Source: Verrucomicrobiia bacterium
GTDB taxonomy: Bacteria > Verrucomicrobiota > Verrucomicrobiia > Verrucomicrobiales > DEV007
Assembly (NCBI GenBank): GCA_030430255.1
Contig: JAUIGD010000017.1
Location: 1-34,974 of the forward strand
Length of the DNA: 34,974 nucleotides
Direction: 5' to 3'
Shown: in pieces, positions 1-9,900 of the stretch
Layout of the letters: each line of letters begins with the position of its first letter
Position numbering within the stretch: position 1 is the first letter of the stretch
The notes under the pieces: generated by a model
The model's database searches: none
Told to the model about the DNA's origin: nothing
The model's input: the letters and a program-made list of their open reading frames with translations, nothing else
Position numbers and translations under genes: made by a program

Positions 1-543
1 GGTGTTGGCGTTGGGATCGGCTCGGGCAGGGTGTTCACCCAGCCGCAGCGCCGATCCCTGCCGCCGCCTACTCAGCCTCAACGACTGGCGGCACCTCGCC
101 TGCGGATGTGGTGATCGATCCGGGCTAGCCCGAACGGCGTTCGTTTAAGGATAGGCATCGACGGGTGGCAGCGTCCCGGTGCCCGCTCGCTTGGAGCCGT
201 CAAGGCATCCGGGGCGTCCCGGGGCTCGACCCGCGGGTTCCATGGCGGGGTCCTTCCGGCGCTGCGCTTGTCAGGATGACACGCCGCATTCCCCGCGGGG
301 GGTCGAAACCCGCATCACTCCCAACATTCCACTCCCGCACTGTCACCCCGAGCAACGCGAAGGGCCTCTCACCGCGGTCCGCGTCTCCGGAGCCCTCTGC
401 GGTTCCATGACCCCAGCGCCCTCCGGGCTACTTGCCACCTCGACCGGGTCACCGCTGTGGCGAGAACCGCCCGGCACCCCGTGGCGCGAGCCGCAGCCCG
501 GGTTCCGCCCGGGGTTGGGGATGCGGGTCGGTCCGCAGGGGGC
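1..543. other. Non-coding stretch downstream of the cytochrome c/LRR gene
   Basis: No convincing gene is seen here. Short open frames exist on both strands but their translations are Arg/Pro/Ala-rich and show no domain. One frame open from the left edge ends at about 128 with a plausible-looking tail (ASTTGGTSPADVVIDPG), so the end of a gene outside the window cannot be excluded. The main recognisable structure is a pair of inverted REP-like elements at about 249-372. Confidence 0.6.
249..372. repeat. Head-to-head pair of REP-like intergenic elements
   Basis: The plus strand at 341-366 reads TGTCACCCCGAGCAACGCGA followed by AGGGCC. The segment at about 249-283, read on the minus strand, gives TGTCATCCTGACAAGCGCAG followed by CGCCGGAAGGA. 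Both resemble the widespread bacterial intergenic motif of the form TGTCATCCTGAGC-AA-GCG-AGGA. The two copies face each other across about 57 bases, so they form one imperfect palindromic unit. No other copy was noticed in this window. Such elements are often spread by stand-alone Tyr-type REP transposases, but none is encoded here. Confidence 0.55.
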
Positions 544-1569
544 TCACCCCTCTTTCTGGCCGTCCTTCTTCTCACCCTCCGGCTGCGGGGCGGGCGCTTT
601 CCAGCCGGTGTTGACCTCGAGGCCGGGGATCGCTTCCTCGAGCGCCTTGGCACCTTCTTCCGTGACGCCGGTCTGCCAGACATAGAGGTTCTTCAGCTTG
701 GTCAGACCCTTGAGGTGCGCCAGCCCGGCGTCGGTGACCTGGGTGCCGTAGACATTGAGGTATTCGAGGTGTGGCAATTTGGCCACCTCGGCCAGGGTCG
801 CGTCGCCGACACCCGTGTTCTCGAGGTGCAGCTTCGTCAGTTGCGTGAGCTTGCCCAGGTCCGCGGCCGCCGCGTCGGTGACCCCCGTGCGGGAGAGGTC
901 GAGCCAGGTGAGGTGGCTCGCCACCCCGACCAACTGCTTGACGCCGGAGTCATCGAAGCTCTTGGCGACGTTGAGGGCGTTCGCCGAGAGGTATTTCGTG
1001 TCTTGCGCCAGCGGCATGATCAACACGCCCGCCTCATCGATGGCCGCCACCGCGGCGGGGTCGGCCTCGCCAGCGGGTTCGGGGAGGTCGAAGGCCTTCT
1101 TGATCTCCACCACCTTCGGCGCGCTGTATTGGTAGGCGGTCAGCAGCGGTTGGACGTCGTCGCCCACCCCGATCTCAGCGATGGTCTTTTCGTAGTCGGC
1201 GCCGCCGGCGATCCACCAGCGGATGAGCGCTTTCTCGGCGTCCGTCAGCGGTTCCTTGTCCTCCGGCGGCATGACGTCCTCATCGTCGGCCGGGAGGAAA
1301 ATCCGCACCACGGTCTCGCTGTCGTCCGGGTTGCCGGGCACCACCGTCTCGCTGGCGGCGATCTCTTCGGGCGTGTGCAGGCGGATTTTGCCCTTGGCTT
1401 TCTCGGCGCCGTGGCAGCCGGTGCAGGACTTCGCGAAGATCGGCACGATCACGTGCTCGTAGGCTTTGTCCTGATCGAAGTTCAACGGTCTGCCCTCGCC
1501 GGCGGCTGGGAGCGCGAGGGCGGCGGTGGCGGTGAGGGCAAGGGCGGTCGAGCGGAGTTCGGGCATCAT
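544..1569 (-). CDS. Planctomycete-type cytochrome c with leucine-rich repeats, periplasmic
   Basis: This 341-residue secreted protein starts with a hydrophobic signal peptide (about residues 5-24, ending near AAG). Residues 30-125 are a single cytochrome c domain of the planctomycete PSCyt1 type: heme motif C49-T-G-C52-H53 and a probable distal methionine at M100 in the sequence DVMPPEDK. After a linker with no recognised fold, residues about 215-315 form four or five short leucine-rich repeats (for example 'LTWLDLSRTGVTDAA', 'LTKLHLENTGVGDA'). The C-terminus is charged and low complexity. The start is one of two adjacent ATGs and gives a clean signal peptide. It is transcribed divergently from the sigma factor gene. 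The family is common in Planctomycetes and Verrucomicrobia, usually as an electron-transfer or sensor module fused to a binding domain. The substrate and redox partner cannot be read from the sequence. Confidence 0.9.
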   Translation of the reverse strand: MMPELRSTALALTATAALALPAAGEGRPLNFDQDKAYEHVIVPIFAKSCTGCHGAEKAKGKIRLHTPEEIAASETVVPGNPDDSETVVRIFLPADDEDVMPPEDKEPLTDAEKALIRWWIAGGADYEKTIAEIGVGDDVQPLLTAYQYSAPKVVEIKKAFDLPEPAGEADPAAVAAIDEAGVLIMPLAQDTKYLSANALNVAKSFDDSGVKQLVGVASHLTWLDLSRTGVTDAAAADLGKLTQLTKLHLENTGVGDATLAEVAKLPHLEYLNVYGTQVTDAGLAHLKGLTKLKNLYVWQTGVTEEGAKALEEAIPGLEVNTGWKAPAPQPEGEKKDGQKEG

Positions 1570-1748
1570 GGTGAAAATCGGTTTGTCGGGGGGGATTCGG
1601 GTTCCAAAACACTCCCGCCGGGCGCGACATTTTACCCGCTTTCTCCCCCTTGGTCGAGGGGCAGGCTCCGCTTCGTCTGCGGGTTCGGCGGATCGGCGCC
1701 GGCGCTTTTTTCTGGGGGCAGGGCGCCTCGCCGCGCTATGGTGGCGGG

Positions 1749-2504
1749 ATGCCAGCTGAAGATTTTGGCGGGACCGGCGTGGGCTTGCCCTCCCGGCAGG
1801 TGCAGTTTCCGACCACCTGTTGGACTCTCCTCTGCGGCGGCGATGGGGCCGACACCGCGCGGCGCATGGAGGCGTTCGCTTCGCAGAGCGAGCGTTATTG
1901 GTACCCCTTCTACGCGTTCTTGCGGCGGTCTGGGCACCCGCGCGAAGTGGCTCAGGACCTGACCCAGGGTTTCTTTTCGCACCTCCTGTCCGGCGACCGT
2001 TTCGCCAGTCTCGAGAAGGAGCGGGGCCGGTTCCGTTGCTATCTGCTCGGCTGCCTGAAGAATTACGTCAGCGGGGTGCGACGGAAGGAGGCCGCGGCGA
2101 AGCGTGGCGGCGGGCAACTGCACGTCCCGATCGACGCCGGGACCGCGGAGACGCGGTATCAGAATGAGCCCGCCGCCGCCGCCTCGCCCGACCTGCTCTA
2201 CGACAAGCGCTGGGCCGAGGGGGTCATGGCGGATGCGGGCGAGCGCCTCCGGGAGCACTACGAGGAGACGGGCAAGGGCGATGTGTTCGCTGCGATCTGG
2301 CCGCTGGTGAGCACCGGGCACGGGGGTGGCGGCTACCGGTCGGCCGCCGATTCCCTGGGGACGAGCGAGGGCAACGCCCGGCAGCTCGCGTCGCGCATGC
2401 GGGCCCGCTTCCGCGAGGCGCTGGTCGAGACCGTCGCCGACACGGTCGCCACGCGCGCCGAGATCGACGACGAGGTGCGGCACCTGCTGGCGGTGCTCGC
2501 CTGA
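1749..2504 (+). CDS. ECF-like RNA polymerase sigma factor, kinase-linked type
   Basis: A 251-residue sigma-70 family protein of the type that lies beside Ser/Thr kinases in planctomycetes and verrucomicrobia. The N-terminal motif FPTTCWTLL matches the 'FPTTRW' signature of that group. A region-2-like segment follows: [29 protein letters not shown], with the DLTQ(G)FF core. The region-4-like helix-turn-helix sits near the C-terminus: [30 protein letters not shown]. The open frame extends back to 1650, but the upstream residues are unlike the family and I chose the ATG at 1749, which leaves a typical short leader before FPTT. The gene ends 44 bases before the kinase GTG, so the two are probably co-transcribed. 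Known relatives are thought to respond to the partner kinase instead of an anti-sigma factor; that is inference here. Confidence 0.88.
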   Translation: MPAEDFGGTGVGLPSRQVQFPTTCWTLLCGGDGADTARRMEAFASQSERYWYPFYAFLRRSGHPREVAQDLTQGFFSHLLSGDRFASLEKERGRFRCYLLGCLKNYVSGVRRKEAAAKRGGGQLHVPIDAGTAETRYQNEPAAAASPDLLYDKRWAEGVMADAGERLREHYEETGKGDVFAAIWPLVSTGHGGGGYRSAADSLGTSEGNARQLASRMRARFREALVETVADTVATRAEIDDEVRHLLAVLA

Positions 2505-2548
2505 AGCCCCGCTCGACGTCCCCGTTCAAGCCCGCTACGAATCGTCCG

Positions 2549-5500
2549 GTGGAGGAGCCAGACACAGAACCGAACCCGGGTGCCGGCGGGGCGCATCTGG
2601 CCCAGCTCATCGAGGGGCCGGGGACCAAGGTCGACCCCTACAAACTCCTCCAGGAGATCGGCGAAGGCGGCATGGGCGTCGTCTACATGGCGGAACAGCA
2701 AGAGCCGGTGCGGCGGCGGGTGGCGTTGAAGGTGATCAAGCTGGGCATGGACACACGCGATGTGATCGCGCGCTTCGAGGCCGAGCGGCAGGCGCTGGCG
2801 ATGATGGACCACCCCAACATCGCCAAGGCGCTCGACGCCGGCGCCACCGGATCGGGGCGGCCGTACTTCGTGATGGAGCTGGTGCAGGGCATCCCGATCA
2901 CCGAATATTGCGACCAGAACCAACTCGCGCCAGAGGAGCGCATCCGGCTGTTTGTCCGGGTGTGCCGGGCGGTGCAGCACGCCCACCAGAAGGGGATCAT
3001 CCACCGCGACCTCAAGCCATCGAACGTCATGGTCTCGCTGCACGACGGCGAGCCTGTCCCGAAGGTGATCGACTTCGGCATCGCCAAGGCGACGCGCGGC
3101 CAGCTCACCGAGAAGACGCTCTTCACCCGCTACGGGGCGATGGTCGGCACGCCGACCTACGTCAGCCCGGAGCAGGCGGAGATGAGCGGGCTGGATGTGG
3201 ATACCCGCAGCGACATCTACTCGCTCGGGGTGCTGCTGCACGAGCTGTTGACCGGCACGACGCCACTCAGCCAAGACGAGGTGCGCACCGCCGGCGCGGC
3301 GGGCCTCTCCAAGTTGATCCGCGAGAAGCGGGTGCACCGCCCCAGCACCCGGCTGAGCACCATGGGCGCCGCCCTGTCCGCCGTCGCCCGCTCGCGGGGC
3401 ACCGAGCCTTCGAAGCTGGGCAAGCTGTTGCGCGGAGACCTCGACTGGATCGTCCTCAAATGCCTCGAGCAAGACCGCACGCGCCGCTACGAGACGGCGA
3501 ATGCGCTGGCCGCCGACCTCGAGCGGTCGATGGCCAGCGAGCCGATCGCCGCCCGCCCCCGGTCGTCGATGTATGCGTTGGGGCGGTTCGTGCGTCGCAA
3601 TCGCGGGCTCGCCGCGAGCGCCGCGGCCTTGGTGTCGGCGCTGGTGGTGATGGCGGTGGGTGGGACGTGGTTGGCGCTGCGCGCGAGGCAGGCGGAGGCG
3701 GAGGCCGAGATGCGTGCGGGCGAGGCGCAGGAGGCGCGGGCGGCCGCGGCGGCGCGGGCGGAGGCGTTGGCCGAGCAGGTCGAGCTCAACTACTTCGCGA
3801 CGGTCGCGCACGCCGCAGGGGAATTGGCGAGGGGAGATGTCGCGCGCTTCCGGCGCATGATGCAGGTGAGCGGCTACGCCTCGGCGCAAGACGATCCGCG
3901 GGGGTGGGAGTGGTTCTACCTCCTGCGCGAGGCGCGCCAGGCGGAGGTGGTGCTGCGCGAACACGCCGGGCCGGTGTTCGCCTGCAGCTGGAGCCCGGAT
4001 GGCCGCTGGATCGCCAGCGGCGGCGCCGACGGTCGCGTGCTGCTCTGGGACGCCCGTGCGCGCACGCTGGCGCGCGGGCTCGCCGCCGGCGGCGGGGCGG
4101 TCCGGGCGCTCGCCTGGTCGCGCGAAGGGCGGTTGGCAGCGGCGGGCGAATCCGGCGCCATCCGTGTCTGGAACCCCGCGGATCCCAGTGCTGGGGAGAC
4201 GGTGCTGCGGGGACATTCGGCGGCGGTCACCGCGTTGGCGTGGGGGCGCGACGGTGGTCTCGCCTCGGCGGCGTCCGACCGCCAGATCGTGGTCTGGGAT
4301 GTGGCGCGCGGCAGGGTGGACGATTCCCTCGCCACGCCGCTGGAACCGAGCGCGCTGGCCTGGCAGCCGGCGGGCGAGGCCTTGGCCTACGCGCTCGGCG
4401 ACGAGCAGGGGACGACCCGGGTCTGGGGACGGACCGGTGGTGGCGGGGGTCGGGACCTCCTCGTGGACACCTATCGCGACGGGGTGCGCCACCTCGCCTG
4501 GGGCGGGGCGGGGGACCTCGCTGCGGCGACCGGTTCGGAGCACGTGCGGGTGTGGGATCCGTGGTCGGGCGCACTGCACTTCGAGAAACAAGTGCACGAT
4601 GGGGCGGTGCTCGCCGCCGCGTGGAACCCGAATGCTGACAGGGAGCTCGCCACGGCCGGGGTCGACGGCCTGCTCCGGGTGTGGTCCCTCGCGGACCTCG
4701 ACAGCCGCCCCGACGAGGTCGCGGCCGCCGCGGCCGCGGCGACCTTCGTCGGGCATGGCGGCGCCGTGCGGGCGGTGGCTTGGTCGCCGGATGGTTCGCA
4801 GCTCGCCAGCGGGGGGGACGATGGCGAAGTGGCGATCTGGGATCGGGGTCACCGCGGCACCGGCCGGCGCCGGGTCGAACAATTCCCGCAGTGGATCGAC
4901 GTCGTGGCCTGGTCGCCGGACGGCACGACCGTCGCCGCCTGTGGGCCGCAGAACGACGGGGTTTTCTTCGTCGAGGCGGACGGTCCGACCATCCATCGCG
5001 AGGAGCTGCCGAAGCTGCGTCTCCTCGAAGTCCCCTCGCCGGCGACGATCCTTTGGGGGCCTTCGGGATCTGGGCTGTTGGCCGTCGGCGGCGGGCGGGG
5101 GTTGGGCGTGTGGACCTGGCCTGAGCTCGCGCCTGCCGGCATCGCGATCCCCGCGGCCGGAGACCATCTCGAGGCGTGGTGCGGGGACCGGATCGTCACG
5201 CGGGAGGGCATCTGGGACCTCGCGTCGGGCGAGGCGGTGAGCCCGGGCCTGCGGCTGCCGGGTGGCGATCGGCCCCTCGTCGCCGCCGCCCACTGGTCGG
5301 CGGACGGCCGCCTGCTCGCCACCGGGAGCTACGACGGTTCGATCCACCTTTGGGACGGCGACAGCCTCGCCCACCTCCGGGGGTGGCATGCCTTCAGCGG
5401 CGCGTTGGAGGAGGTGCGGTTTTCGCCCGACGGCGGGAAACTGGCGGCCGGCGACGAGCGTGGGGACTTGGCGGTCTTCGCGGTCCCCGACGGCTCGGGC

Positions 5501-6805
5501 CTATTCTCCCTGCGGCGCGCCCACGCTGGCAAAGTGAAGGCGATCCGCTGGCGACCGCCGCATGGGGACCGGTTGGCTTCGGCGGGGCAGTTCGGCGACA
5601 TCCGGCTGTTCGATGGGGCGCGCTTCCGCGACGCGCTCAACCTGCGCGGCGACGCCGAGCAGATGTACTCCATCGACTGGAGCCCCGACGGGAGCACGCT
5701 CGCCGGCTCGGGCTACGAGAATTCGCTGCGCCTGTGGTCGGCGCTCGATGCGGCGGCGGCCGCGCGGGTCACGAACGCGGAGTTCGCCGACGGTCCGGCC
5801 GTGAGGGGGGGCGAGCCGCCACCGTGGCGGGAGGGCCTGCGGCGCCTCTGGGAAGGGGCTCCGCCCAAGCCCGATGCCTCGCTCGCACGGCAGATGCGCG
5901 GCATGGTCGCCGCAGAACTCCGCGAGGCGCCCGGCGATCCGTTCCTGCTCGCGACCCGCGCGCTGCTCGACCTCGAGGAAGGTGGCGCCGGTGCGATCGG
6001 TGCCGTCTCCCGGCTGCTCGACGGGGGCGAGGTCCTCCCCGCCCGGAACCGCGCGCGGTTGCTGCGGGCGCGGGTCGAGGCCCTCCGCACGGCGGGCGAA
6101 TTCGAGGGGGCAGCCGAGGCGAACCGCGAGCTGCTCGGCTTCCCGCCGCGTCCGGCCGGGACCCCTTCCGGTGCGATCGACCTCTCCGCCTTCTACACCG
6201 CCCCGCTGGACGCCGACCTCCACCGCAGCACCGGCAACCACCTGCTCGATCTCGCGGGCGATCCCGGGCGTTTGCGGCCGTCGGCGGGCCCCGGCTTCGA
6301 CCTGCGGGGGGTCGTCCATCTGTCCTGCGTCGCGGCGACCGAACGGGAGGGGCCGGGTACGGGGCTCGACGCGTTCCCGGTCGGCGTCTACGGCATCCCG
6401 GTGGAGCGGAAGTGCGCGCGCCTCCACTTCCTGCATGCCTCGGGCTGGCACAAGGCGGACGAGGACGGATCCGTCCTCGGGCACATCGAGATCCGCTACA
6501 CGGAACGCCCGCCGGAGCGGATCGAGCTGCGCTATGCAGAACCCGGTGGCGAACTCGCCGGCGCCCCACACCGATCGTCCGTCGCGAAGGTCTGGGACTG
6601 GTGGTACCCCGATCCGGTCGCGCTGCCCGCCGAGGCGGTGTGGTCCGGTTCCAATGAGCCGAGCCGTCGCTCGGGGCGGAGGCTCGCCTTGTTTCAACAC
6701 GTCTGGGAGAACCCGCACCCAGAGGAGAGCGTGCGTTCCATCGACTACGTCTCGGCGATGCAGCGGAAGGCGGCGCCCTTCCTGATCTCGGTCAGTGCCG
6801 ATTAG
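2549..6805 (+). CDS. Transmembrane Ser/Thr protein kinase with WD40 ectodomain
   Basis: A 1418-residue PknB-like kinase. The catalytic domain spans about residues 31-330: glycine loop GEGGMGVVY (38-46), VALK with Lys61, catalytic HRDLKPSN with Asp154, DFG with Asp175, and activation-segment end TPTYVSPEQ. One transmembrane helix lies at about 353-377, followed by an Ala/Glu-rich, probably coiled-coil stretch (380-415). Residues about 465-1110 contain at least eleven WD40 repeats (for example [20 protein letters not shown]), enough for two propellers. A short helical, TPR-like part follows, then a C-terminal beta-rich domain (about 1210-1418) with [11 protein letters not shown] and HFLHASGW, resembling carbohydrate-binding-type modules. 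The start is GTG; all kinase motifs lie after it. The predicted topology puts the kinase in the cytoplasm and the propellers outside. The sigma factor just upstream is the likely output. Confidence 0.92.
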   Translation: MEEPDTEPNPGAGGAHLAQLIEGPGTKVDPYKLLQEIGEGGMGVVYMAEQQEPVRRRVALKVIKLGMDTRDVIARFEAERQALAMMDHPNIAKALDAGATGSGRPYFVMELVQGIPITEYCDQNQLAPEERIRLFVRVCRAVQHAHQKGIIHRDLKPSNVMVSLHDGEPVPKVIDFGIAKATRGQLTEKTLFTRYGAMVGTPTYVSPEQAEMSGLDVDTRSDIYSLGVLLHELLTGTTPLSQDEVRTAGAAGLSKLIREKRVHRPSTRLSTMGAALSAVARSRGTEPSKLGKLLRGDLDWIVLKCLEQDRTRRYETANALAADLERSMASEPIAARPRSSMYALGRFVRRNRGLAASAAALVSALVVMAVGGTWLALRARQAEAEAEMRAGEAQEARAAAAARAEALAEQVELNYFATVAHAAGELARGDVARFRRMMQVSGYASAQDDPRGWEWFYLLREARQAEVVLREHAGPVFACSWSPDGRWIASGGADGRVLLWDARARTLARGLAAGGGAVRALAWSREGRLAAAGESGAIRVWNPADPSAGETVLRGHSAAVTALAWGRDGGLASAASDRQIVVWDVARGRVDDSLATPLEPSALAWQPAGEALAYALGDEQGTTRVWGRTGGGGGRDLLVDTYRDGVRHLAWGGAGDLAAATGSEHVRVWDPWSGALHFEKQVHDGAVLAAAWNPNADRELATAGVDGLLRVWSLADLDSRPDEVAAAAAAATFVGHGGAVRAVAWSPDGSQLASGGDDGEVAIWDRGHRGTGRRRVEQFPQWIDVVAWSPDGTTVAACGPQNDGVFFVEADGPTIHREELPKLRLLEVPSPATILWGPSGSGLLAVGGGRGLGVWTWPELAPAGIAIPAAGDHLEAWCGDRIVTREGIWDLASGEAVSPGLRLPGGDRPLVAAAHWSADGRLLATGSYDGSIHLWDGDSLAHLRGWHAFSGALEEVRFSPDGGKLAAGDERGDLAVFAVPDGSGLFSLRRAHAGKVKAIRWRPPHGDRLASAGQFGDIRLFDGARFRDALNLRGDAEQMYSIDWSPDGSTLAGSGYENSLRLWSALDAAAAARVTNAEFADGPAVRGGEPPPWREGLRRLWEGAPPKPDASLARQMRGMVAAELREAPGDPFLLATRALLDLEEGGAGAIGAVSRLLDGGEVLPARNRARLLRARVEALRTAGEFEGAAEANRELLGFPPRPAGTPSGAIDLSAFYTAPLDADLHRSTGNHLLDLAGDPGRLRPSAGPGFDLRGVVHLSCVAATEREGPGTGLDAFPVGVYGIPVERKCARLHFLHASGWHKADEDGSVLGHIEIRYTERPPERIELRYAEPGGELAGAPHRSSVAKVWDWWYPDPVALPAEAVWSGSNEPSRRSGRRLALFQHVWENPHPEESVRSIDYVSAMQRKAAPFLISVSAD

Positions 6806-6843
6806 CCCGGATCACTCACCACTCCCTGGGCTCCCCTTTTTTT
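6804..6843 (+). terminator. Candidate rho-independent terminator of the sigma/kinase unit
   Basis: The arm AGCCCGG (6804-6810) overlaps the kinase stop codon and can pair with CC-T-GGGCT (6825-6832), giving a seven-pair stem with one bulged T and a loop of about 14 bases. A run of seven T follows at 6837-6843 after four C. The C spacer before the T run weakens the case. Confidence 0.42.
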
Positions 6844-6944
6844 GTCACAATCGGAACCGGTCTGCCCAGTAGAGGACGACGGAGGTGGTGCCGCGCCCGG
6901 GGAGGGTGTGGCGGAGGCACCTCCACAACCCAAACCACAGACCG

Positions 6945-9900
6945 ATGAAACCGTGCCACCTTCTCGCCCTCGTCCCACCGTTGCTGGCGGCGGCCCCACC
7001 CTCTGCCTGGGCCGCGCCCGGGCCGCCGCAGATCGAATCGTTCGAACGCGCCGGCGCGCGCGCGCTGCTGCAGTTCCGCGCCGAGGCTGACTCCTACTAC
7101 ATGCTGCAGCGCAGCGACGACCTCGCCGGTGCCTGGAGCGCCATCGATTCCTCGCTCGGGGGCGCCGGCTCCCAGACGCTCGAAGATGATTGGGCGGACG
7201 GCGCACGCGCGTTCTACGCCGTCGAGCGCATCCCCCTGGGCGACCCTTTCGATACCGACGGCGACGGGATCGACGACGTCTACGAGCTGCGCCACGGCGC
7301 CGCCCTCGACCCGCTCGAGCCGGGCGACGCCGCACGCGTGTCGGCGGCGACGGGCAACTCCCACCTCGAGGACTATCTCGCCGCTGCCGATGGGTCGAAC
7401 CGCTTCGTCTACAACTACCAACTGGGGCGCGGGATCCACGACATCACCGGCCTCGCCGCGGGCGGTGGCATGATGGGCTACGCCGAGGGCGAGCAGGTCT
7501 CGACCGGGATCCACGACCGCCAGTGGGCGCGCGCCTTCGTCTTCGCCGGCCGCGACGAGGGTTCGAAGCGCGTCGCCTTCGTCGTCGTCGACAGCGGGCA
7601 GGTGTTCCATTCGGTCACCCGCGGCGTGGTGGAGAAGATCGCCGGTGACCCGCAGCTCGCCGGTCGCTACGACGAGAGGAACATCGTCCTCAGCGCCACC
7701 CACACCCACGGCGCCGCCGGTGGCCACTCGTACCATGTGCTCTACAACGCGTCCATCGGCGGGTTCTCCTGGCGCACCTACGACGCCATGGTGCACGGCA
7801 TCTACATGGCGATCAAGAAGGCGGACGCCGACGCCGAACTCAACCCCGGCCGCCTGCTGGCGAACTCCGGAAGCTTGCCGGACGCGAACGAGAACCGCCG
7901 GCCGCGCGCCTACGGGGACAACATCGAGTTCGTCCGCCGCGACCTGATCCCCGACCCCTACCCGGGAGACAACCGCGATACGGAGATGCTCTGCCTCCGC
8001 TTCGAGGGCGCCGGGCGCAGCCCGCGCGCGATGCTGAACTGGTTCCCCGTCCACGGTGTCTCGGTCTCGAAGTTCAACACCCTGCTGACCGGGGACAACA
8101 AGGGCCGCGCCGCCTATCTGTTCGAGAAGGGGCAGGCGGCGAGCTACCCAGGGTACGCCGCCGCCGGCAGCGGCTTCGTCGCCGGCTTCGCGAACTCCAA
8201 CCCCGGCGACCTCACCGCCAACCTGCGCGATCGCGGGCTCGACCTCGTCGTCGAGGGCGTGTTCGATGCCGACGGCGCGACCGATCTGGACATCGATTTC
8301 ACCGACCACCTCACGCAGGGCGCCCCCTACCGGGTGGAGAACGTCCGCACCGGAGCCCGCTCCGAAGTGACCGGTTTCGGCGAGCACCAGCTCACGATCT
8401 CGCTCCCGCTGTCGATCCGGAGCGGCGACAGCTACCGCATCCGCGGCGGCTGGATCGTGGTCGACGAGGGCGACCACAGCCGCGAAGAGGATTACCGCCG
8501 CGCCGAGATCATCGGCGAGCGCCAGTTCCGTGCGGCGATGGAGCTCTTCGAGAATGCCGGGGAGCGGATCGCCGGGGAGATCGACTACCGCCATGCCTAC
8601 GTGCGGTTCGATGAGTCCTTCACCGTCGATCCCGGTTCCGTCTATCCCTACAACATCCCCGGCGTCGGGTTCCCGTTCGACGACGCCGTGCCGCGGCACA
8701 CCTGCACGGGGGCGCTCGGCGCCGAGTTTGCCAAAGGGACGCTCGACGGCGAGGGGCTGGCTTCCGGCCTGATCGACGCCTTCATCGCCAGCAACGGGAT
8801 CATCGACGATCCGGTGACCGACGCCTTCGAGGAGTGCCATTTCCCGAAGGAGGTCATCCTCACGACCGGTACCGAGGCGCTGCAGGGACAGACCTGGACG
8901 CCGCAGGTGCTGCCGGTTTCGATCCTGAAGGTCGGCGACCTCGCCATCCTCGCGGTGCCGGCGGAGTTCACCGTGATGGCGGGGGCGCGGTTGCGCCGCA
9001 CGGTCGAGTCGGTGTTCGCCGCCGACGGCGAAGAGGTGCGCACCATCATCGCCGGCCTGTCGAACTCGTACTCCGGCTACGTCACCACCTACGAGGAATA
9101 CCTCCACCGCGAGCCCGGCGACTTCGGCGTTCTGAACCAGGGCTACGAGGCCGCCTCGACCCAGTTCGGCGCCTTCACGCTGGTCGCCTACCAGCACCAG
9201 TTCACCGAGCTCGCCCAGGCGATCGTCGATGGCCGGGGCGTCGCCTCGCTGGCGATGCCGGACACGCCCGCGCCGGCCTTCCCGCTGCTCGCCGCCGAGC
9301 CGTTGGCAAGCCAGGTGCCGATCATGGAGCGGCACGCGAGGGCGGTTTACAAAGAACCGGCCGGCTGCCCCGACGGGCAGTTCCTCGATCCCGGGACCGG
9401 CTTCTGCTGGAGTTGCCCCGAGGGCTACCAGCGGACCGTGTTCCCGATCGTCGACGGCGAGGACAGGCCCGCTGCCGACGGCTGCGAGAAGCCGTCGACG
9501 ACCGACTACGCCGCGGCGAGCCGCCACGGGGCGGCCACCTGCCCCGCGGGCCAGTTCCTCGATCTCGCCACCGGCGCGTGCTGGAGCTGCCCCTCCGGCT
9601 ACGACCGGACGGTCTTCGACATCAACGGTGCGACCGCCTGCGAACGCCCCGCCGAGACGGTCTACCGGGCGGCCGCGCAACACGGCGGCCCGGGCTGCGG
9701 CGTCGGGCAGTTCTTCGACATCGGCACCGGCAAGTGCTGGAGCTGCCCCTCCGGCTACAACCGGACGGTCTTCGACGTCAGCGGGCCGACCGCCTGCGAG
9801 CTGCCCGCCCACGACGTCACCACCACGGCGCTGACCCAGGACGGGACCGGCTTCTTCGGCACCGATTGCCCCTCCGGCTACGCCTTCGACGCGCTGCTCG

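Noticed and set aside
3-128. C-terminal end of a gene entering from the left edge
   Set aside because: One frame gives a plausible tail but it is short, other frames are also open, and nothing in it is recognisable.
1696-1711. Terminator-like GCGCCGGCGC followed by six T
   Set aside because: The palindrome leaves no loop, and no gene ends upstream on that strand; both flanking genes start outward from this gap.
2333-5389. A 1018-codon minus-strand open frame opposite the kinase
   Set aside because: Low-complexity Arg/Pro-rich translation; the plus strand encodes an unmistakable kinase and WD40 repeats.
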